Shown in pieces: positions 36,325-45,273 of a stretch of DNA of 57,898 bases (the stretch's first letter is position 1; each line of letters starts with the position of its first letter). This DNA is from Planctomycetota bacterium. GTDB taxonomy: Bacteria; Planctomycetota; UBA1135; GCA-002748355. The stretch is from NCBI GenBank assembly GCA_011321845.1, contig DROQ01000080.1:1-57898 (forward strand). The letters run 5' to 3'. A program made the position numbers and the translations under genes. The notes under the pieces were generated by a model. It was not told the DNA's origin, did no database searches, and was given only the letters and a program-made list of their open reading frames with translations.

Positions 36325-37761
36325 TCAACGCCCGCCCAAGTAGGGAGCGAGATAAACCGTCTGAGACAGGAGGAGAATCGAGGCTTCGCGGAGCGAAGCC
36401 GGAGTCGCTCCGGCGATGAGTTTGCGAAGGGCGCCTTCGAAGCGCGCCCAGCCCCGTTTGGGAGGAAAGAGGCTCCAGGAGAGGTGATAGAGGGTCGTGC
36501 TGTCGGTCCCCAGCCAGCTTGGGTTCCGCTCGAAGAAGACCAACCCCTTGCGGATGGCCTCGGGGTCCACCAGGTCCCCATAGCCGAAAAGGAGGGCCGC
36601 CCGGGCGTGGACGCCCTTGTACCCCTTGGCGTGCGTCCTCAGCAAGAGGTGCTGGAGGAAGGCCTGGCGCAGCCGGTTCGCCGCCTCGGGAGGGGCCGAG
36701 AGCGCGGGCGCAAGCCGCAGGAGAAGCCCCGCTTCGGCCAGGGCGCCCAAAGGGCTGGCCCAGGTGCCCAAAAAGTTCTTTGCGCCGGGGGAGGAAAGCC
36801 GCTCGGCCCCTTCCCGGGCCCGCAGTCCCTCCGCCTGTTCCCGGGTAAAACGACGCAACGCTTCCGAGAGAACCCGTACCCGTCGGCCATTGGTGATCAG
36901 CGCTCCCTCGAGGTAGGCGCCCAGGGCCACCGCCAAGGAAGGGCCATGAAGCCTCGGAAGCCATCTCTCCGTCCGGTCCAGCAGCTTCCGCACCCAGGCG
37001 GCGTGTGGGCCGCGCCGGGTCGTGGACCCGGAGGCGAGGAGGGCCTTGAGGGCCAGGGAACAGTCCTCCACCTTCTGGTAAGGGGGGACCTCCTTCCCGT
37101 CCTTCTCTTCCAATTCCTGCTCGCTCGATTCCAAAAAGCCCACCAGCGCCTTTGCGAGGACTTCAATGCGCCTGCGGCTGCGGGAATCGAGCCCCGAGGC
37201 GCGCCCCCCCATCACCGAAAAGACCGAGCCCGCCCGCCTCCGAAGCAAAAACCGCAGCATGCGAAGGTCGTTGTTGGAGTGGATCCAGGAAAGCGACTCC
37301 AAGGGGTTGCTCGGCAGGGCGGTGCTCTTCTCGAGCCGCTCGCGCACCGGCGGAGCCTTGGTTCCCAGAGCCGGGCCGGCTTCCCCGGGTTCCCAAGGAA
37401 TCGCTCTTTCCTGAAGCCTGGAGAAAAGCCCGAGGAACAAGAGGAAGGCCCCCATCAACAGGACCAGACCAAGCCCCAGGCGGAGAAAGGCAGAGCGCCC
37501 AAGGGCCAGTTCCAGGTTCCACAGGTACTTCCACGCCCCAAGGTTCCGTTCCAGCCGCCGGTCCCGCCGAAGGGCCCGGGCACGCACAACTGTAGCCACC
37601 CGTTTGCTGGGTCGCAGCGACTCAAAGGCCTCCAGTTCGGGCAGAAGGTCCTGGAGCTCCCCCGCGAGTTCCGGGTCCTCCCGAAAGAGGGGCGAGCCAC
37701 CCAGGCCTTCGGGGCCAGGCTGTCCCATCGCGTCGCTGCTCTTGTCCTCGGGGGGCATCAT
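36325..37761 (-). CDS. Single-pass membrane protein next to an ECF sigma factor
   Basis: The 478-residue product has a charged N-terminal region (about 110 residues, including ELAGELQDLLPELEAFESL and RVATVVRARALRRDRRLERN), one membrane segment (LRLGLGLVLLMGAFLLFLGLF), and a large, helix-rich C-terminal domain outside (for example SRRRIEVLAKALVGFLESS). It follows the sigma gene by about 100 bases, and the layout (cytosolic N-domain, one helix, extracytoplasmic domain) fits an anti-sigma factor, though the usual zinc-finger anti-sigma HxxxCxxC motif is not present. The identity as anti-sigma is an inference from position only. Confidence 0.7.
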   Translation of the reverse strand: MMPPEDKSSDAMGQPGPEGLGGSPLFREDPELAGELQDLLPELEAFESLRPSKRVATVVRARALRRDRRLERNLGAWKYLWNLELALGRSAFLRLGLGLVLLMGAFLLFLGLFSRLQERAIPWEPGEAGPALGTKAPPVRERLEKSTALPSNPLESLSWIHSNNDLRMLRFLLRRRAGSVFSVMGGRASGLDSRSRRRIEVLAKALVGFLESSEQELEEKDGKEVPPYQKVEDCSLALKALLASGSTTRRGPHAAWVRKLLDRTERWLPRLHGPSLAVALGAYLEGALITNGRRVRVLSEALRRFTREQAEGLRAREGAERLSSPGAKNFLGTWASPLGALAEAGLLLRLAPALSAPPEAANRLRQAFLQHLLLRTHAKGYKGVHARAALLFGYGDLVDPEAIRKGLVFFERNPSWLGTDSTTLYHLSWSLFPPKRGWARFEGALRKLIAGATPASLREASILLLSQTVYLAPYLGGR

Positions 37762-37869
37762 TTACTTGTCCTTCGGTCCAGGTTGCTTTGGTTCAGATCC
37801 ACTCGCTTCGGCTTCTCCCCCTTTTCTCCAACCAGCCTCATCGTCACGGGCCAAGGGTTCCTCTCGGAT

Positions 37870-38601
37870 TCAGGCTCCCCCCGCCTCGCGTCGCGGAGGC
37901 GCTTCCTGCTGTTCGACGAGCAAGCCCTTGAGCGCCTTGACCGCGTTGTGCATCCGGGACTTGACGGTCCCCACGGGGATCTCCAGCAGTTCGCTGATCT
38001 CGGGATAGGGAAGCCCCTGGTAGACCGCCAGCTCGAAAACCAGGCGGTGCCCCTGGGTAAGCCTTTCGAGTGCCCGGCGCATGCGGACCTTTTGTTCCTC
38101 CTCGACCATGTCCTCCAGCACGCTGGGTTGGTCGGCCTCCACACTGGCTCGCAGGGGCTGCTCCTCCTCCCCGTTGGCCGCATCCAGGGAGTAGAGCCGG
38201 GGCCGCGGTTTTTTGGAACGGTAGTCGTCGATCCAGAGGTTGGTGGCGATCCGGTACAAGAAGGTCGAAAAACGACCACGGGCCTGGTAGCGGTGTGCAC
38301 TGCGGAGCAGCCGCAAGAAAACCTCCTGGGTGAAGTCTTCGGCACGGCCCTGGTCCCAGCAGAGACGATAGAAAAAGCGCATCAGGGGGGCTTCGAAGCG
38401 CTCAACGATGACATCGAAGGCCCTGGGGTCCCCTAGCCGAAACCGCTCCATGAAATCGGGGGAACTCTCCTCGGGGAAGGATGCGCCGGCCTCCACTCCC
38501 GCGCTCCCCTTCTTCTGGGAACCTTCCTCAACCCCCTTGGGGGGCCTTGGGGACCAGCCCTTCGCGTTTCGGCTGGAGTTTCGTGGAGAGGGTTTCGGCA
38601 T
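37870..38601 (-). CDS. ECF-type RNA polymerase sigma factor
   Basis: Region 2 is clear: GDPRAFDVIVERFEAPLMRFF, CWDQGRAEDFTQEVFLRLL, then FSTFLYRIATNLWIDDYRSK. Region 4 has LTQGHRLVFELAVYQGLPY followed by ISELLEIPVGTVKSRMHNAV, the -35 recognition helix. The 243-residue product is longer than most ECF factors because of a Ser/Lys/Pro-rich N-terminal extension of about 50 residues. It runs in the same direction as the membrane protein at 36325, a candidate partner. It is probably a transcription regulator for an envelope response (inference). Confidence 0.93.
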   Translation of the reverse strand: MPKPSPRNSSRNAKGWSPRPPKGVEEGSQKKGSAGVEAGASFPEESSPDFMERFRLGDPRAFDVIVERFEAPLMRFFYRLCWDQGRAEDFTQEVFLRLLRSAHRYQARGRFSTFLYRIATNLWIDDYRSKKPRPRLYSLDAANGEEEQPLRASVEADQPSVLEDMVEEEQKVRMRRALERLTQGHRLVFELAVYQGLPYPEISELLEIPVGTVKSRMHNAVKALKGLLVEQQEAPPRREAGGA

Positions 38602-38656
38602 AAGGTTCGATTCTACCCAGGATTCAGTTCGGCAACGCAGAGTCCTTGGGGATGGT

Positions 38657-39163
38657 TCAATCTTTTTTCAGAACTCCCCATTCCCTGGGGATCCTATCGG
38701 CCCAAGCCCCGCTCAGGACAAGACGGAGGCGCCGCTCCCCCTCGCTGACATGCTCGATGTGGATCACCAGGAAGTCCTCCGGCAGTTTTTCCCGCAATTT
38801 TTCCCCCCATTCCACGACCAGGACACCCTCCTCGGCAAGGCGGGCCTCCAACCCATCCTCGAGAAAATCCGCCGTCCTCCCCTCGAAGTAGGCGTCGAGG
38901 TGCAGGAGGGGCACCGGGCCCTCGTATTCCAGCATGAGCATCCAGGTGGGGCTGCGCACCTCCTCCGGCTCGTCGATCCCCAGCCCCCGGGCGAGTCCCC
39001 GCACAAAACAGGTCTTGCCCGCCCCCAGCTCCCCCACCAGCGAAATCCCATCCCCCGCCCGAAGCAGGACACCCAATCTTTGGCCGAAGGCCTCGGTCTC
39101 CTCGGGCGAGCGGCTCTCGAGGACCAGCTCGGGGGACGCCTTTCCAGATTCATGGCAGTTCAT
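38657..39163 (-). CDS. tsaE: tRNA threonylcarbamoyladenosine biosynthesis ATPase TsaE
   Basis: The ATG at 39163 (GGAGG upstream, 14-nt overlap with thiL) gives a 168-residue protein, normal for TsaE; the longer open frame (start 39349) only adds shadow sequence from thiL. It contains the Walker A motif GELGAGKTCFVRGLARGLGI, the conserved SPTWMLM..Y region (SPT motif) and LLHLDAYF. TsaE is an ATPase that works with TsaB and TsaD in making the t6A base of tRNAs. TsaB and TsaD are not encoded here. It is the last gene of the thiE-thiL run. Confidence 0.95.
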   Translation of the reverse strand: MNCHESGKASPELVLESRSPEETEAFGQRLGVLLRAGDGISLVGELGAGKTCFVRGLARGLGIDEPEEVRSPTWMLMLEYEGPVPLLHLDAYFEGRTADFLEDGLEARLAEEGVLVVEWGEKLREKLPEDFLVIHIEHVSEGERRLRLVLSGAWADRIPREWGVLKKD

Positions 39164-40097
39164 GCAGATAGCCCTCCTCCCGAAGCCGGATTCGAGTCCC
39201 GTCCTCCCGCAGGAGGAAGAGGCCAGGCTCGGGACAAACCCGGCCGATAGGCCTTCGTAGAATCCTGGAAAAGCTCCCATCCCCCTCCAAGCGCTTGGAT
39301 GCCCGGGCCGAAAGTCCCAGACAAAGTTCGAAGTCTTCCCCATCCCCAAGGGCGGCGGCCAGGGCTCCCATGGCTCCCCTGGCCAGGGGAGAGCGCCGGG
39401 CCGAGGGATGCAGGGGCAGCGCCCCCTCGAAAAGCTCCGCGCCGAGGCATGGCTGTCCCAGCCTGGCGGAGGAGGCGCGAAGCATGCGGGGAAGGTCGAG
39501 GGCCAGGCCGTCGGAGAGGTCGATCATGGCGTGGAGGGGGAAGCGCTGGGACAGCTTCTGCGCGAGGTCCAGCCGGGGCTCCACGCGGAGGTGGCGCCTG
39601 GTGGAAGGCGCCCCGCCGAGCGGGCCAGTGACGTGCAGGACATCCCCCGGCCTCAGGCCATCACGGGGGATCGGGCGGCCGGGGCAGCGCCCCAGGGCGG
39701 TGAGGCTGAACACGGAGGGACCTTGGATCCCGGCCACGTCCCCCCCGACCCAGCGGCCCCCGAAACGCCGCACCTGCCTGTCCACCGCCCGGTACAGCGC
39801 GCAGCGCCGCCGGTAGGTCCAGCCCGGCCCGAAAACGAAGGAGACCAGCACCTCCTCGGGCAGCGCGGCCATGGCCGCAAGGTCTGAAAAATTCCGCCCC
39901 ACCAGCTTCTGCCCCAGGTCCCTGGGGGAATCCGAGGGCAGAAAATGCCGCCCCTCCACCACCGGGTCCATGGTGGCCACCCGGACCCCGCGCCCCCTGG
40001 CGGCTCCCAGCACGGCCGCGTCATCCCCCGGCCCGAGCAGTCCCCTGCCACCCAAGAGCTTGGCCAGGTAGGCCAGGTCCCGCTCCTCCCCCTTCAC
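39150..40097 (-). CDS. thiL: Thiamine-monophosphate kinase
   Basis: ThiL phosphorylates thiamine phosphate to thiamine pyrophosphate. It starts at GTG 40097, overlapping the previous stop by GTGA with GGGGAAGG upstream, giving 315 residues; a start at 40154 would add a shadow of the upstream gene. Motifs: the AIR-synthase-type GPGDDAAVL near residue 24, TMDPVVEGRHF, and DLSDGLALDLPRML and DGEDFELCLG near the C-terminus. It sits directly after the signal-peptidase-like gene and just before tsaE. Confidence 0.95.
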   Translation of the reverse strand: MKGEERDLAYLAKLLGGRGLLGPGDDAAVLGAARGRGVRVATMDPVVEGRHFLPSDSPRDLGQKLVGRNFSDLAAMAALPEEVLVSFVFGPGWTYRRRCALYRAVDRQVRRFGGRWVGGDVAGIQGPSVFSLTALGRCPGRPIPRDGLRPGDVLHVTGPLGGAPSTRRHLRVEPRLDLAQKLSQRFPLHAMIDLSDGLALDLPRMLRASSARLGQPCLGAELFEGALPLHPSARRSPLARGAMGALAAALGDGEDFELCLGLSARASKRLEGDGSFSRILRRPIGRVCPEPGLFLLREDGTRIRLREEGYLHELP

Positions 40098-40606
40098 CTT
40101 GCCTTCCCCAGGGCGAAGAGCACCCGAAACTGCACCTGCCGGCGCGAAATCCAACCCAGCCGGCGCGAATCCGCGAAGGGCGCCCCAAGGTCCTCGTTGA
40201 GCAGAAAATACCTGCCCTCCGGAATGCGCCCATAGACCCGCAGGCTCCTGGGATCCAGCTCGGCCGGCAAGGGGATGGGAGCCCCTTTCCTGTCGAGGAG
40301 CTGGACCTTGTCCCCCACGATTCGGAGCGTCTCCCCAGGCAGGCCCCGCACCCGGCTGAAGGCCACCCCCCCGTCGCGCCCCTGGAACAGCACGACCCAG
40401 TCCCGCTGCAGGCGCTCGGGCGGCTTCCGGTCGATCAGATGCCGCTCCCCCGGGATCAGAATGGATGGCACCGCCCGCATCCCGGGATGGTCCAGCTTGG
40501 GGATGCGGAACCTGCGAAACACAAAAAAATAGAGGAGGAGGGCCATGGCCCCCAGCACGTACCAGCTCAGGCGCCGCATGCGCCTCGCGGCCTCCTGCAC
40601 CTTCAT
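40094..40606 (-). CDS. Signal peptidase I (S26)-like protein lacking catalytic residues
   Basis: The ATG at 40606 (AGGAG upstream) gives 170 residues; the earlier start at 40702 only adds residues shadowing thiE. There is one N-terminal membrane helix (residues 14-32), then the S26 fold: PSILIPGERHLIDR matches the ...PS-[SMxPTL]-xxGDH... region but lacks the SM nucleophile segment; FSRVRGLPGETLRI has Ser-Arg where the catalytic Lys is normally found (KRVVGLPGD); and a C-terminal DSR motif is kept (FADSRRLGWI). It therefore looks like a pseudo-enzyme. It overlaps thiL by GTGA and starts 4 bases after the thiE stop. Confidence 0.8.
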   Translation of the reverse strand: MKVQEAARRMRRLSWYVLGAMALLLYFFVFRRFRIPKLDHPGMRAVPSILIPGERHLIDRKPPERLQRDWVVLFQGRDGGVAFSRVRGLPGETLRIVGDKVQLLDRKGAPIPLPAELDPRSLRVYGRIPEGRYFLLNEDLGAPFADSRRLGWISRRQVQFRVLFALGKAR

Positions 40607-40610
40607 CCCA

Positions 40611-41264
40611 TCAGCTCCTGTTCCCCAGCAGCTCCCGGAGAGCGCGCACGAATCCACCGGGATCCCCGCTCGCCAAGGGACCTCGCATGAAGGCGAGCCC
40701 ATGCACCCCTGTCTCCAGCACCTCCGCAGCGTTGGACGGCAGGATCCCCCCCAGGGCGATCACCGGCACGTTGGACAACTCCACCAGGCTCCGGAGCCCG
40801 AAGAGACCCAGGGGCGGGCGCGGCGGCCCCGCCGACTTCCGCACCGGGAACACCGGGGACGCAAACACGTAATCCACCTCCCCCGCCAAGGCTTCGCGCA
40901 GCTCCTCCTCATCGTGGACCGAGGCCCCGATCCGCAGCTGCGAGCCCACCGCCTTCCGCGCCACGGCCGGCGGGAGCGAGGTGCGCCGCAAGTGCACCCC
41001 GTCCGCCTCGCTCGCCAGCGCCAGGTCCAGGCGGTCGTTGACCATCAACCAACCCTGGGACGCAGGCAGGATCTCCCGGCAACGCGCCACCGCGGGCAGC
41101 AGGTCCCGGGGAAAGGAGTGCCGCTCCCGGAGCTGAAACCCGTCCAGCCCTTCCCGCACGCAGGCCGCGAGCCCTTGGTACAACTCCTCGGACAAGCCCT
41201 CGCCGGGACTGATCCAAAACAAGCTCGGGACCCCGTTCACCGCCTCCTGTTTCTCCACGCTCAA
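40611..41264 (-). CDS. thiE: Thiamine-phosphate synthase
   Basis: ThiE joins the thiazole and pyrimidine phosphates to form thiamine phosphate. Motifs of the TIM-barrel family: GFQLRERH, MVNDRLDLALASEADGVHL, IGASVHDEEEL, VFASPVFPVRKS and IALGGI. Length 217, normal. Start at TTG 41264, overlapping the upstream stop by TTGA; GTG 41258 is an alternative. Together with thiL downstream it forms the end of thiamine pyrophosphate synthesis. No other thi genes and no TPP riboswitch are visible here; the gene is coupled to the XPB partner gene before it. Confidence 0.95.
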   Translation of the reverse strand: MSVEKQEAVNGVPSLFWISPGEGLSEELYQGLAACVREGLDGFQLRERHSFPRDLLPAVARCREILPASQGWLMVNDRLDLALASEADGVHLRRTSLPPAVARKAVGSQLRIGASVHDEEELREALAGEVDYVFASPVFPVRKSAGPPRPPLGLFGLRSLVELSNVPVIALGGILPSNAAEVLETGVHGLAFMRGPLASGDPGGFVRALRELLGNRS

Positions 41265-43327
41265 CCTGTCTTCTGACTGGGGGAACTCTTCTCCGGCCCC
41301 TTCTTCGCCTTGGCCGGCAGGACCAGGTAGAAGCCTAGATCCCGAAGCATCCCACGGAAGTCCCCCAGGCGCACGTTCTTTTGGATCTCCAGTTCATTGG
41401 GGCTCGGTCGTTCCCCCGTCAATTCCCGCACCCTCGGGTGTTCGAGGAGCTTGTCGATCATTTCGGGCTTGCGCGCCCGCAACCTCCGCTCCCCGCTGAG
41501 GACCAAGAGCCCCGCGCGGTCCCCCCAGTCCTGCAGGCTGAAGAGCACGTTCTGGGGCAGCTGCACGCGGCAGCGATCCGTCAGGACATCCAGGATCTCG
41601 GCGATGCCCATCCCGTCGGCCAGGGCAGAGCGCACCGACTCCTCCGTGATCTGGAAGCGGTAGACATGTTCCGCGCTCGTCCGCGTACTGAAGCGGTCCA
41701 GGCTGTGCACCAGCTCGAAGGCGTCCTCCTCCGGAAAGAGCAGGATCTCGAAGTCGGGGTTGACCACCAGCGTCGAGCGTCCCCCCTCGCCGGGCGCGTT
41801 GGAGAGCAGCGCCGCCCCCAGGCGGGAAAGGCGCAGAGACTGCGGGATCGAAGACTCCCCGCTGTAGCCGAAGTCGACAATGCCCAGCATGTGCAGGCGA
41901 TGCCGGACCCAATGGAAGAGGTTCCAGATCAGTTGGGACTGATCCTCCAACACCAGAAAACAACCCTGCTCCCGCAAGTCGTCGAAATAGGCTTCCACCC
42001 CCAGCCCATCGAGCTGGGTCATGTAGCTGTTGCGGGCCAGGTGCGGCAGGAACATGGCCTCGTACCAGTGCCCTGGCTCCAGCCTCCGGAGCAGCCGCAG
42101 GAGGATCCGCCGCAGCCGGACCTGGTGGAAGGGATCGCCCCCCGAGCTACCGTCCTCGATGGCGAAGGCGAGGAGCAAGCGGAGCTTCTGGATCAGCTCC
42201 ATTTCCTCGAAATTCCGCCCCGCCTCCGAGAGACGGAAGGTGCGTTCTCCGGTCGGTTCGATCAGACGCTTCTGCCGGCAAAAGCGATAGAGAAAGCGGA
42301 AGATCCGCTGCGGTTCCTCCCCGGCCTCGTCGGTCACCAGCCGGGCCATGATGCGCTTTTCCGTGGCTTTGAAGATCTCGCCTTTGACTGTGAAGCGCAC
42401 CCCGTTCTCGTCCACATAGCGCAAAAAGCGCATGACGTTGGTCGCGATGTCCACCCCCGCGGCCACCACCTTCTCGGGCTCCGCTCCTTTCCTGCGAGAG
42501 GAATTCTTGAGATAGACCAGGGTGACCTCCTGGAAGATCCAGAGCGCCTCCTCGTGGAACTCCATCCCGTAGCGCCGGAAGTCGAAGTGCCGCACGGTCC
42601 CGAGCAGGGACTCCTCCAGCACCCGCCGCAGCGCCGCACTGTCCGCGAAGGCCCCCTCCCCTCCCGGGGTCTTCTCGGCCAGCGACTTGGGGAGGATGCC
42701 CCCGTAGCGTTTCAACGCCAGCTCCACCAGCTCCCGTACCTTGGGATCGAGCCGCCGGATCCTCGCGAGCACGGCGTTGGGCATGAGGAAGAGCTTGTAG
42801 GCCTGGCGCGCGTGCTGCAGCGCCTTCTCCTCCTGCCCCTCGTGGAAGTGTTTCTTCTGCAGGTAGTCCTTGAGCGTCAGCGGTCCCTGGGGTTCACGCG
42901 AAGGGAGGGCCCGGCCCCGGAGCGTCCTCAGGACTTCAGCCAACTCCCGCGGCAGCACCCAGGCAACCTCCCCGCGGTCCGCCACTCCGCTGCTCACGGT
43001 CTCGAAGACAAAACCCTGCGCCACCAGGCGTTTGATCGCAAGTTCCGCCGAGCTGGTCGGTGTCCCCTGGTCCTCCCCCACCCGTACCAACTCCCGGTGT
43101 CCCGCCCCAAACCCGGGTTGATCCAGGAGGTAGTCGAGCAGGACCTGGGTCAGGCCGTCGAAGTAACTCTGGATCTCGGCCACTCCTTCCTCGTCCTGCA
43201 TCCTGGCCAGGATGGCTTCAGCGTCCAGGTCTTGCCCCTCGGCTCCGCCACCCCAGGCGCGCACGATGCGCTCACGCTCACTCTCCTCCAACGCGGCGAA
43301 GAGGTCGTGGAATCTCTGTTCCCTCAC
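41261..43327 (-). CDS. XPB-associated protein with helicase C-terminal-like domain
   Basis: The open frame extends to 43891 but its first part is only a shadow of the helicase gene; GTG 43327 overlaps the helicase stop by GTGA and gives 688 residues. The C-terminal part contains LVVNPDFEILLFPEEDAFEL, LDRFSTRTSAEHVYRFQITE and GMGIAEILDVLTDRC, the pattern of the Helicase_C_3 (XPB/Ssl2 N-terminal-like) domain. A protein of this family is encoded beside bacterial XPB in Mycobacterium (Rv0862c next to Rv0861c). It has no Walker motifs of its own. It is probably a partner of XPB in DNA repair; the exact role is unproven. Confidence 0.85.
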   Translation of the reverse strand: MREQRFHDLFAALEESERERIVRAWGGGAEGQDLDAEAILARMQDEEGVAEIQSYFDGLTQVLLDYLLDQPGFGAGHRELVRVGEDQGTPTSSAELAIKRLVAQGFVFETVSSGVADRGEVAWVLPRELAEVLRTLRGRALPSREPQGPLTLKDYLQKKHFHEGQEEKALQHARQAYKLFLMPNAVLARIRRLDPKVRELVELALKRYGGILPKSLAEKTPGGEGAFADSAALRRVLEESLLGTVRHFDFRRYGMEFHEEALWIFQEVTLVYLKNSSRRKGAEPEKVVAAGVDIATNVMRFLRYVDENGVRFTVKGEIFKATEKRIMARLVTDEAGEEPQRIFRFLYRFCRQKRLIEPTGERTFRLSEAGRNFEEMELIQKLRLLLAFAIEDGSSGGDPFHQVRLRRILLRLLRRLEPGHWYEAMFLPHLARNSYMTQLDGLGVEAYFDDLREQGCFLVLEDQSQLIWNLFHWVRHRLHMLGIVDFGYSGESSIPQSLRLSRLGAALLSNAPGEGGRSTLVVNPDFEILLFPEEDAFELVHSLDRFSTRTSAEHVYRFQITEESVRSALADGMGIAEILDVLTDRCRVQLPQNVLFSLQDWGDRAGLLVLSGERRLRARKPEMIDKLLEHPRVRELTGERPSPNELEIQKNVRLGDFRGMLRDLGFYLVLPAKAKKGPEKSSPSQKTG

Positions 43328-45027
43328 CCTTCTACCCCCTCCCGGCCGGCCCGCCACTCTTCGATCCTGTATCCATACCCTTGCTCCGCGAGAAAACGCT
43401 GCCGTTTGGCTGCGAAATCCTGATCCACGGTCCCCGCACTGACCAGGGCGTAGAACACCGCCTCCGACCCGTCCGACTTGGGCCTGAGGATGCGGCCCAA
43501 GCGCTGCGCCTCCTCCTGCCGCGAACCAAAGGAACCCGAGACCTGGATCGCCACGTTGGCGTCCGGGAGGTCGATCGCAAAGTTGCCCACCTTGGATACC
43601 CCGAGGACGCGCAGCTCTCCCTTTCGAAACGCCATATAGAGCTTCTCCCTTGTCTGGGTGTTGGTCTTGCCTGTGATCATGGGGATCCCCAGGCTTTCCC
43701 GGATTTCCTCGAGCTGGTCGAGGTATTGCCCGATGATGAGGACACGGTCTCCCTGATGGGCCTGGACCAGGTCCTTCAGGGCCGCGAGCTTTTGCGGGTT
43801 CGTCGAGGCCAGGCGGAAGGCGTTGCGCGGCCCCGCCTGGAGGTAGCGCCGCCGCTCTTCCCCCTCCAGAGGCACCCGGATCTCCACACAACGGGCTGTG
43901 GCGATGTGGCCTCCGCTCTCCAGCTCCCGCCAGGGCACGTCATAGCGTTTGGGACCGATCAGGGAAAAGACCTCCGTCTCCTTGCCGTCCTCCCGCACCA
44001 GAGTCGCCGTCAGCCCGAGCCGGCGCCGCGCCTGGATCTCCGCCGTCGCCCGAAAGACCGGGGCCGGGAGCAGATGGACTTCGTCGTAGATGAGCAGGCC
44101 CCAGTCCCGGTCACGGAAGAGATGGAAATGCTCGAACTCCCCCTCCTTCTCCTTGCGGTAGGTCAGGATCTGGTAGGTCGCGATCGTCACCGGCCGGATT
44201 TCCTTGCGTTCCCCCGTGTATTCGCCGATGTCCTCCTCGCTGAGCGTCGTCTTGTCGAGCAATTCGCGCTTCCACTGCCGGACCGCAACCGTGTTCGTCG
44301 TCAGGATCAGGGTCCAGGTCTTGAGCAGATCCATCACGCCCATTCCGACAATGGTCTTGCCCGCGCCGCAGGGGAGGACGATCACCCCGCTGCCCCCCGT
44401 GGCGGCCCCTCCCGCATAAAAGAGCCGCGCAGCCTCGCTCTGGTAGGGCCGGAGGGCGAAGGCTCCGCCCTCCCGCCTCTCCTTCCGCAGGCCGAAGCCC
44501 GGCAGCTTCGCCCCATCGACATATCCGCCCAGGTCCAGGACCGGATAGCCCAGGGCGATCAAAGCCTGCTTGAGCAGCCCCCGGTCCCCCTCGCGCACCA
44601 AAAAGCCCCCCGCCGTTCCATCCTGGAGGTAGGGGGAGACCGACTCGGCCCCTGCCAGCTCCCCCAGCAGTTCCTCGTCCTCCGAGCGAAGGACCAGGAG
44701 ATCCCCCTCCCGCAGCAGCCGGAGCAGGCCAAAGCGCCGGTACCAGTCCTTGATCTCGGAAACGAGATTCGGCGGCAGGGGAAAGCGGCTCCGCGCCGCC
44801 AGGCCCTCCAGGATCTCCTCCAGCCCCATCCCGGCTGAGGCGGCGTTCCAGATGGACAGCGCCCCGATCCTGAAAAAATGCACATGCTCCGGGGCCTTTT
44901 CCAGCTCCGCGAAGCGCGCCAAAAAGTTCCGCGCCTCCTCGAAACCGGGCGCGGCCACCTCCGCCAGCACGGACCGGTCCCCCTGAACGATCAAACAGGG
45001 TTCATTTGAGGCTGTCTTTCGGTCCAC
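43324..45027 (-). CDS. XPB/RAD25-type DNA helicase
   Basis: This is a superfamily 2 helicase of the XPB type. Motifs: Walker A VLPCGAGKTIVGMGV, motif II DEVH (LLIYDEVHLLP), motif III GLTATLVR, and motif VI QRLGRILRPK near the C-terminus. The N-terminal ~180 residues include a damage-recognition-like part (FFRIGALSIWNAASAGMGLE). 567 residues, close to bacterial XPB. In eukaryotes XPB opens DNA in TFIIH; bacterial forms are DNA-dependent ATPases and helicases with poorly known roles. The start is GTG 45027, without a clear Shine-Dalgarno. It is the first gene of the compact six-gene minus-strand operon ending with tsaE. Confidence 0.93.
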   Translation of the reverse strand: MDRKTASNEPCLIVQGDRSVLAEVAAPGFEEARNFLARFAELEKAPEHVHFFRIGALSIWNAASAGMGLEEILEGLAARSRFPLPPNLVSEIKDWYRRFGLLRLLREGDLLVLRSEDEELLGELAGAESVSPYLQDGTAGGFLVREGDRGLLKQALIALGYPVLDLGGYVDGAKLPGFGLRKERREGGAFALRPYQSEAARLFYAGGAATGGSGVIVLPCGAGKTIVGMGVMDLLKTWTLILTTNTVAVRQWKRELLDKTTLSEEDIGEYTGERKEIRPVTIATYQILTYRKEKEGEFEHFHLFRDRDWGLLIYDEVHLLPAPVFRATAEIQARRRLGLTATLVREDGKETEVFSLIGPKRYDVPWRELESGGHIATARCVEIRVPLEGEERRRYLQAGPRNAFRLASTNPQKLAALKDLVQAHQGDRVLIIGQYLDQLEEIRESLGIPMITGKTNTQTREKLYMAFRKGELRVLGVSKVGNFAIDLPDANVAIQVSGSFGSRQEEAQRLGRILRPKSDGSEAVFYALVSAGTVDQDFAAKRQRFLAEQGYGYRIEEWRAGREGVEG

Positions 45028-45273
45028 GTTCTTGGGCCATTTCCGGGGTGGGAGGAAGGCAGAAGTTCAAAGAAAGGCAGAACATCTTAGCCAGCCCACC
45101 CCATCCAGGCCAGAGCCCAAGCATCAAGAAGCCGAAATCCACTTCGCATGGAGGAATTGCCGACATCCTTTTCTTCTTCCAGGCATCCCTCCCCAAACTG
45201 GACCGGGCCCTATCACTCCTCCCCGGATTCTTCCTTATCCCCGGGCAAGTTGGGGGCAAAGCCGGACATGCTG

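Noticed and set aside
36268-38436. 722-codon plus-strand open frame
   Set aside because: It covers three minus-strand genes including a clear ECF sigma factor; its product is Gly/Pro/Arg/Gln-rich with no domain. The same reasoning removes the long antisense frames at 32730-34619, 41381-43423, 43060-44838, 52160-53938 and 55164-56942.
43328-43891. N-terminal extension of the XPB-associated protein
   Set aside because: These 188 codons lie inside the helicase gene in another frame and are of shadow composition; GTG 43327 overlapping the helicase stop is the natural start.
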